A stretch of 64,000 nucleotides of DNA from Oscillospiraceae bacterium. GTDB taxonomy: Bacteria > Bacillota > Clostridia > Oscillospirales > Oscillospiraceae. The notes beneath the pieces were generated by a model. It was not told the DNA's origin. It ran no database searches and saw only the letters and a list, made by a program, of their open reading frames with translations. The stretch lies in the NCBI GenBank assembly GCA_902790375.1, contig CADARY010000018.1:58741-122740 (forward strand). The letters run 5' to 3'. Shown in pieces: positions 59,761-64,000 of this stretch (position 1 is the first letter of the stretch; each line of letters begins with the position of its first letter). Made by a program: the position numbers and the translations under genes.

Positions 59761-60879
59761 ATGTCAGGTAAAAAACTGGGCTTCGGACTGATGCGGCTTC
59801 CGCTGACCGATCCCGACGACGAGAGCAGCATCGACATCGAGCTGATGAAACAGATGGTGGACACCTTTCTTGCGCGGGGCTTCACCTATTTTGACACCGC
59901 CTGGATGTACTGCGGCGGCAGGAGCGAGGAGGCTGCCCGGGAGGCGCTGGTTTCGCGCTACCCGCGTGACAGCTTCACCCTGACGACCAAGCTGCCCTCC
60001 TATATGATCAAAAGCGAAGACGACCGCGAGATGATCTTTTCCGAACAGCTGCGGCGCACCGGAGCGGGATACTTCGACTATTACTGGCTTCACAACGTCA
60101 ATTCCGAGTCTGTGGAGGTCTTCGACAAATATCGCTGCTGGGATTTTATCCGCTCCAAGAAGGAGGCCGGACTTGTCAAGCACATCGGCTTTTCGTATCA
60201 CGACGGGGCGGAGCTGCTGGACAGGCTGCTGACTGCGCACCCGGAGATCGAGTATGTGCAGCTGATGATCAACTACCTCGACTGGGACAATCCCGGCGTA
60301 CAGAGCCGCGCCAACTACGAGGTCTGCGTGAAGCACGGCAAGCCCGTCATCGTCATGGAGCCGGTCAAGGGCGGAACCCTCGCCAGCGTCCCCGGTGAGC
60401 TTGAGGCGCAGTTCAAGGCCCGTGAGCCGCAGATGTCCGTCCCCTCCTGGGCGATCCGCTTCGCCGCCAGCCAGGAGCAGGTTTATATGGTGCTCAGCGG
60501 CATGAGCAACATGGAGCAGCTGCTCGACAACACCGCCACGATGGAGGACTTTAAACCGCTCAGCGCAGAAGAGCTGCAGTTTATGGAGAGCGCAGCATCG
60601 CTCATCAAGGCGCGCATCGCCATCGCCTGTACGCGCTGTTCCTACTGCACGGTCAATTGCCCGCAGCACATTGCCATCCCCGAGTATTTCGCCCTGTACA
60701 ACAACGAAATGCTCATCGATGAGGACAAGCGCCCTGTACATGGCGGCTATTACAAGCGTCTGACCCTCAAAAACGGCAAGGCCAGCGACTGCATCAAATG
60801 CGGCCAATGCGAGGAGATGTGCCCCCAGCACCTGCCCATCCGGCAGTACCTGGAGGACGTGGCAAAAACCTTCGAATAA
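59761..60879 (+). CDS. Aldo/keto reductase with C-terminal 4Fe-4S clusters
   Basis: 372 residues. The AKR barrel covers about 1-285: LGFGLMRLPL, FTYFDTAWMYCGG with the catalytic Asp and Tyr, LTTKLPSYM with Lys, and DYYWLHNVN with His. The C-terminal part has two cysteine sets, CTRCSYCTVNCP (about 294-305) and CIKCGQCEEMCP (about 346-357), as in ferredoxin-like AKR proteins of anaerobes. It is probably an electron-transfer-linked reductase for an aldehyde or ketone; the substrate is unknown. AAGGAGG lies 7 bases before ATG 59761. Confidence 0.9.
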   Translation: MSGKKLGFGLMRLPLTDPDDESSIDIELMKQMVDTFLARGFTYFDTAWMYCGGRSEEAAREALVSRYPRDSFTLTTKLPSYMIKSEDDREMIFSEQLRRTGAGYFDYYWLHNVNSESVEVFDKYRCWDFIRSKKEAGLVKHIGFSYHDGAELLDRLLTAHPEIEYVQLMINYLDWDNPGVQSRANYEVCVKHGKPVIVMEPVKGGTLASVPGELEAQFKAREPQMSVPSWAIRFAASQEQVYMVLSGMSNMEQLLDNTATMEDFKPLSAEELQFMESAASLIKARIAIACTRCSYCTVNCPQHIAIPEYFALYNNEMLIDEDKRPVHGGYYKRLTLKNGKASDCIKCGQCEEMCPQHLPIRQYLEDVAKTFE

Positions 60880-61002
60880 GCACAGATCCCACGCATGCCT
60901 TAAGAATGGGGCCGCTGCAAAACCTTCATTTTGCGGCGGCCTCATACTCATTCCAGATCGGCAGGCGGCACGGCTGTTCAGTATTTTCAGGAGGCGCGGC
61001 GC

Positions 61003-61551
61003 ATGATTGAAATTTCTTTGCTGAGCGGCGAATTGGTTTTCGCAGCGCTCTGGCTCCTCGGCCGCGGCATCCTCTGGCTGCGGCAGAAGAAGATTGACTG
61101 GAAAAGAGAAGCGGTTCTTCTTTTGATGTTTGTCAACCTCGCTGTTCTGATTCGCTTCGTCTTTTACCCGTTTTTCACTGTCAACGGTCATGTGCGGCCG
61201 CTTATCATCAACCTGAGCAGCATTCGGCCGCTTCGGATCAATTTGATTCCGTTTGTCCATATTCTCGATTATGACAAGAAGCGCGAGGCTGCCATCAATA
61301 TCATCGGGAATATCTGCATGTTTATCCCGACAGGCATCATCCTGCCGATTTTGTATCCCCGCCTGAACCGCTTTTGGAAAGTTCTTCTTGCCGGCGCGGG
61401 ACTGTCGTTTTTCATTGAGCTGCCGCAATTGCTCTTCCCCGGAAGTGTAAGCGATATCGACGATCTGATTCTCAATACGGCCGGTGCGGCCATTGGATAC
61501 GGTATTTATAGGCTTGCCAGGGGAAAGGCGATGGAGAAGGTACGGAGATGA
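61003..61551 (+). CDS. VanZ-family membrane protein
   Basis: 182 residues, about five membrane helices. The VanZ-like core is NLIPFVHILDYDKK...INIIGNICMFIPTGIILPIL and the end FFIELPQLLFPGSVSDIDDLI. VanZ gives low teicoplanin resistance in enterococci; for most relatives the role is unknown. GGAGG lies 8 bases before ATG 61003. The end overlaps a DUF4143 remnant in another frame. Confidence 0.85.
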   Translation: MIEISLLSGELVFAALWLLGRGILWLRQKKIDWKREAVLLLMFVNLAVLIRFVFYPFFTVNGHVRPLIINLSSIRPLRINLIPFVHILDYDKKREAAINIIGNICMFIPTGIILPILYPRLNRFWKVLLAGAGLSFFIELPQLLFPGSVSDIDDLILNTAGAAIGYGIYRLARGKAMEKVRR

Positions 61552-61804
61552 AGGGGAAACGTATTTCAGCTTTTGTAAAGACTCTGGCCTGGAAATTGAT
61601 TTTGTAATTCGTTGGCGTGGAGAATGTGCATTGGTCGAAGTCAAAGCAGAAACAGGAAACGCCAAAAGTGCCGCAACGATTTTAAAACATCCGGAGAAAT
61701 ACCATGTAAATCAATGTATCAAGCTGGGCAACTACAATGTTGGCCGCAGCGGGAAGATTCTTACCCTTCCGCTGTATATGGGTTTCTTGCTATATGAGGT
61801 CTGA
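61544..61804 (+). pseudogene. C-terminal remnant of a DUF4143-type ATPase
   Basis: From about 61544 one frame reads GDEGETYFSFCKDSGLEIDF, then VEVKAETGNAKSAATILKHP and GKILTLPLYMGFLLYEV, ending at TGA 61804. This is the nuclease-like C-terminal end (D-F...V-E-V-K) of AAA_14/DUF4143 ATPases. The upstream 300 or so residues with the Walker motifs are missing, replaced by the vanZ gene. There is no start codon or ribosome binding site of its own. Confidence 0.75.
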
Positions 61805-61844
61805 GTAAAAATGATAAACGGAAAAGGAATCCGCTGACCGGCTC

Positions 61845-61874
61845 TTGACTTCGCCGTTCGGCGCAGCTTATACT
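61845..61874 (+). promoter_or_regulatory. Promoter with dyad operator before the cloverleaf element
   Basis: TTGACT (61845-61850), 18 bases, TATACT (61869-61874). The spacer holds the palindrome CGCCGTTCGGCG (61852-61863), a likely repressor site. Transcription would begin at about 61880, inside the first cloverleaf. Confidence 0.6.
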
Positions 61875-62087
61875 ATTCTTCAACAAAACGATCAGAAATC
61901 GTTTTGTTGCCTGTGAGCCAATGTGCTCACAGGCAATGGCGCATGGCGCCATTGAAGAAGTCGTGCAATACTGATCTTTCGCAAAGCAAGGGCTTTGCGA
62001 AACGCAGCGTATGCTGCGTATAAAACGCTTGAAAAACAAGCGTTTTATTGAAGATCAGTACGCTAATAGATTTGTGCGAACGGCGAA
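61850..62087 (+). other. Tandem cloverleaf structured element, function unknown
   Basis: An 11-bp outer stem (61850-61860 with 62077-62087) encloses two cloverleafs. The first has closing stem 61876-61881/61954-61959 and three hairpins: 61882-61908 (11 bp), 61909-61934 (10 bp) and 61935-61953 (8 bp); no base is unpaired at the junction. The second has closing stem 61969-61978/62051-62060 (10 bp) and hairpins 61979-62000 (9 bp), 62002-62019 (7 bp) and 62020-62048 (12 bp), with three unpaired junction bases. All stems are perfect. It lies between a promoter and a hipB remnant. It could be a structured leader RNA, an RNA gene or a hairpin-forming mobile DNA end. Confidence 0.8.
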
Positions 62088-62101
62088 ACGGAGGCTTTTT
62101 C

Positions 62102-62164
62102 ATGATTACCGACGCGAAATCCTTTGGCGAGGCGCTGCGTAAGCGGCGCAAGGAGCTCGGCTAA
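62102..62164 (+). pseudogene. HipB-type antitoxin, first 20 codons only
   Basis: ATG 62102, with GGAGG 8 bases upstream, is followed by MITDAKSFGEALRKRRKELG and a stop. This is the first helix of a HipB-like helix-turn-helix regulator; the recognition helices and the rest are gone. The sequence breaks exactly where a minus-strand AAA-ATPase fragment begins. HipB assignment is from memory of family starts. Confidence 0.6.
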
Positions 62165-62486
62165 ACAGGGAAACCATTGGCCTTTCATCCAGAAGATCAC
62201 GGATCATAAGAGTCTTATCCACATAATAATAGTTCGTAACCGCATTGCGATAATCCGAAACGCCAATGGGCAGCGGGAGGCGTACAGCAGACATCGTATT
62301 CTCTTTTGTGTAAGCCCCGGTTTTTACGCGCAGGTCTGCAGGTCTGGCTGTGCCGACAGGAATCATCCATCGGTGGCCGATCAACACCGCGCCGGGGATG
62401 CGTCCTTCTTTGCAAAGCGTCGAAACTCTCCTTGATGTCAGATTCCACAGCTCGGCCGCTTCTTTTACATTAATCATCTCCGCCAT
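62162..62486 (-). pseudogene. HTH plus AAA-ATPase-like protein, 5' fragment
   Basis: From ATG 62486 (GGGAGG 8 bases upstream) the protein reads MAEMINVKEAAELWNLTSRR, a MerR/helix-turn-helix start, then LPIGVSDYRNAVTNYYYVDK and LLDERPMVSLF, the N-terminal block of AAA-ATPase-like (PF09820 type) proteins. The next expected residues (R-P-R-R-F-G-K-T, Walker A) are missing: coding breaks at about 62163, where the hipB remnant meets it, and an unrelated frame runs on to 62106. The two truncated genes meet head to head, the scar of a deletion. Confidence 0.7.
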
Positions 62487-62517
62487 GATCATGACCTCCC
62501 TATAAGGATACAGTTTA

Positions 62518-62545
62518 ATTATACACATTTCAGGAAGGACGTCAA
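62518..62545 (-). promoter_or_regulatory. Promoter of the HTH/AAA fragment
   Basis: Minus strand TTGACG (62540-62545), 16 bases, TATAAT (62518-62523). Just upstream (62547-62593) an inverted repeat of GCGAAAAAAGAATAT type may be an operator. Confidence 0.6.
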
Positions 62546-62703
62546 CGCGAAAAAAGAATATTTCTTTTTGAAAATGATATTATTCTTTTCGCGCCTCGAC
62601 GCATCTTATATGCAATCGTTTTAAAGTGCACTTTAGACAGCCTTGTCTGCCGCGATCAATTGCGATATAATGAAGAAAACGCGCAGCCAAAGGAGGATCT
62701 GTG

Positions 62704-63336
62704 ATGTCCAAACCTGAAAAGCAGACTGTCACCTGCCCCAAGTGCGGAGAAACGATTGCATTTACGCTCTGGCACTCCATCAATACCGACATGCCGGAGG
62801 CGATCCCGGATATCATCAGCGGCAAACTGTTTGAAGTGGAATGCAAAAAATGCGGCTATAAAACCCATGTGAATTATCCCCTGCTGTTCAATGACATGAT
62901 CCATCAGGTGATGATTTACAACGCCGTTCCCGAAAACGCCAGGGAAGCGGGGGACGCATTGAACTCCATGAAAACGCTGTATCCCGGCCGTACCCGCATC
63001 GTTCTGGATCAGAGTACCCTGCGGGAAAAGGCGTCGATTTTCAACACAGGTCTCGATGATCGTGTGACGGAGATCTTGAAGCTGATCGTCATGGCGCAGC
63101 TGCAGGAGCAGCTGGCCGGGAAAAAGCTCATGGGCGTGTACTTCATTCCCGGCGACGAGCCCTCGTTTGAGGTCGCGCTGGAGGAAGGGTCCGGATATGT
63201 CCCGGTCTCCATGGAGATGTACAGGAGTATCGAAGAGCAATTCCGGAAGCAGCTTTCCACGGATGATGAATACTACATCAATCAGGATTGGGCATTGACT
63301 TTTCTTTCTTCCCCGCAGAACCAGCTTCAACAATGA
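62704..63336 (+). CDS. CpXC-domain protein
   Basis: 210 residues. The N-terminal CpXC domain (CPKCGETIAFTLWHSIN...FEVECKKCGYKTHVNYPLLF) has two Cys pairs, Cys12/Cys15 and a second CKKCG, fitting a zinc site. The C-terminal 120 residues are mixed alpha/beta with no known motif. The function is unknown; such proteins are frequent in Clostridia. GGAGG lies 8 bases before ATG 62704. First of three plus-strand genes. Confidence 0.85.
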   Translation: MSKPEKQTVTCPKCGETIAFTLWHSINTDMPEAIPDIISGKLFEVECKKCGYKTHVNYPLLFNDMIHQVMIYNAVPENAREAGDALNSMKTLYPGRTRIVLDQSTLREKASIFNTGLDDRVTEILKLIVMAQLQEQLAGKKLMGVYFIPGDEPSFEVALEEGSGYVPVSMEMYRSIEEQFRKQLSTDDEYYINQDWALTFLSSPQNQLQQ

Positions 63337-63357
63337 TCGTGAATCCGGGTGAATTCT

Positions 63358-63555
63358 ATGAGTAAAACACGCTGGATACAGAAAACTCACCTTTTCAAGG
63401 CCGATGAATATATCTGCTCGGCATGCGGAACTTCTTTCAGGAAACCTTTTTCTCAGTGCCCCGCGTGTAGGGCGTCCATGAAGAAATCGAAGTATGACGC
63501 CTCCTGGGTGAATGAGGCTGAGGGGCTTTCCGCTCTGCTGGATGATGATTGGTAA
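63358..63555 (+). CDS. Small zinc-ribbon protein, 65 residues
   Basis: MSKTRWIQKTHLFKADEYIC begins a CSACG...CPACRASM double-Cys zinc ribbon followed by a helical acidic tail. The function is unknown. It lies 21 bases after the CpXC gene and 20 before the DUF2779 fragment, so an operon is likely. A GGTGA site lies upstream of ATG 63358. Confidence 0.7.
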   Translation: MSKTRWIQKTHLFKADEYICSACGTSFRKPFSQCPACRASMKKSKYDASWVNEAEGLSALLDDDW

Positions 63556-63575
63556 TATGAGGAGCTTGCGAAAGA

Positions 63576-63929
63576 ATGGCGATAACAAAAACGGATTTCA
63601 TGCGCGGCATGCAGTGCCCGAAAATGTTGTGGCTGGACAAGCACAAGCCGGGTCTGAAAGTCATACCTCCGGAAATTCAAGCCAAGCTGGACGCGGGCAA
63701 CGACTTCGGCGATCGGGCCATGGGCATGTTCGGTCCCTATGAAGAAATGACGGTATATCGTCCCGGCACAACGATCCCGGATAAAGCGGCTATGTTGCAA
63801 AAGACGCAGGAGCATCTGGAAGCCGGAACGTCCGTGATCTGTGAGGCAGCCTTTTCCAATTACAACAACTACTGCGCTGTCGATATTCTTCGCAGGACGG
63901 ACACCAATGTCATTAAGCTAAAAATCTAG
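63576..63929 (+). pseudogene. DUF2779-type nuclease, N-terminal fragment
   Basis: 117 residues before a stop. MAITKTDFMRGMQCPKMLWL is the start of DUF2779/Cas4-like PD-(D/E)XK nucleases (Cys14, then KMLWL), and VICEAAFSNYNNYCAVDILR matches their first nuclease block with D and the coming E-x-K. After RRTD the sequence turns into an unrelated TNVIKLKI and stops, so a sequence of another origin has replaced the rest at about 63903. Related full-length proteins have 400 or more residues. Confidence 0.7.
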
Positions 63930-64000
63930 TAATCTGTGAAAATGAGCTTTCTGTAAAGGAGGCTCATTTTTTGCGAAAAAATGGTTGACAAAACAAGGAA
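63903..64000. mobile_element. Probable end of an inserted element (partial, at window edge)
   Basis: The nuclease gene breaks near 63903 and an AT-rich, lower-GC sequence follows. It contains a terminator-like hairpin (AAAATGAGC 63939-63947 with GCTCATTTT 63962-63970, then TT) and a TTGACA near the right edge, as is usual upstream of an IS transposase gene. No transposase is inside the window. Confidence 0.4.

Noticed and set aside
61969-62060. Second cloverleaf as a tRNA gene
   Set aside because: Arm lengths, missing T and D loop consensus and absent CCA-compatible acceptor rule out a tRNA.
1-64000. CRISPR array or cas genes
   Set aside because: No regularly spaced direct repeats were seen; the dispersed repeats are far apart with inverted ends. 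The Cas4-like DUF2779 fragment stands alone.

Overview
The window looks like a chromosome segment from an anaerobic, GC-rich member of the Clostridia, most likely an Oscillospirales/Ruminococcaceae-type gut bacterium. This is inferred from Firmicutes-specific genes (DnaD plus DnaI-type helicase loader, YmdB, YhaN/YhaO-like pair, YwiB/DUF1934, GreA, MgsA), strong GGAGG ribosome binding sites, Cys-cluster redox enzymes and dense operons joined by 4-base ATGA overlaps. No rRNA, tRNA or CRISPR array was seen.

Layout. 1-4028: the tail of an Ig-repeat surface protein, an HdeD-like membrane protein, a chloride-channel pseudogene split by a MITE, and a CPA2 antiporter. 4050-7842: TagO/WecA-type transferase, then divergent trpS and gltX with overlapping promoters. 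7883-12539: a secreted papain-like protease, uxuA, and a uxuB broken by an out-of-frame deletion. 12596-14549: acyltransferase 3 and nitroreductase. 14903-20478 (minus): a surface-glycan operon (WecE-type aminotransferase, GNAT, two GT2 enzymes around an ATP-grasp enzyme, SGNH hydrolase). 20856-31566: NhaC antiporter, an asparaginase/flavoprotein/GT39 operon, and a CotH-type protein with a membrane partner. 31751-35914: greA, murI, ywiB-like gene, argS. 35962-41128 (minus): ymdB-yhaO-yhaN-DUF2752-zinc-ribbon operon. 41421-47923: small membrane protein, HAD hydrolase, comM, aspS, hisS, mgsA. 48153-54342 (minus): U32 peptidase, then maf-mreC-mreD-PBP2, the cell-elongation module. 54517-58339: dnaD-dnaI, ttcA-like gene, rplM-rpsI. 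58416-63929: D-cysteine desulfhydrase, Fe-S aldo/keto reductase, VanZ protein, then a mosaic of broken genes (DUF4143, hipB, HTH/AAA, DUF2779) around a highly structured element.

The accessory signal is mostly non-coding. (1) A five-copy family of hairpin-forming MITEs carries inverted ends GGCAAYACCGCA; one copy has a CTTG target duplication that supplies part of the nhaC promoter. (2) A 227-bp MITE with TTAG target duplication sits inside a ClC gene and shares an internal module with family 1. (3) A pair of GTAGGGGC-ended palindromic repeats flanks hisS. (4) At 61850-62087 an 11-bp outer stem encloses two consecutive perfect multi-arm cloverleafs, directly downstream of a promoter and upstream of a truncated hipB. 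This last element matches nothing I recognise and is the best candidate for something undescribed.
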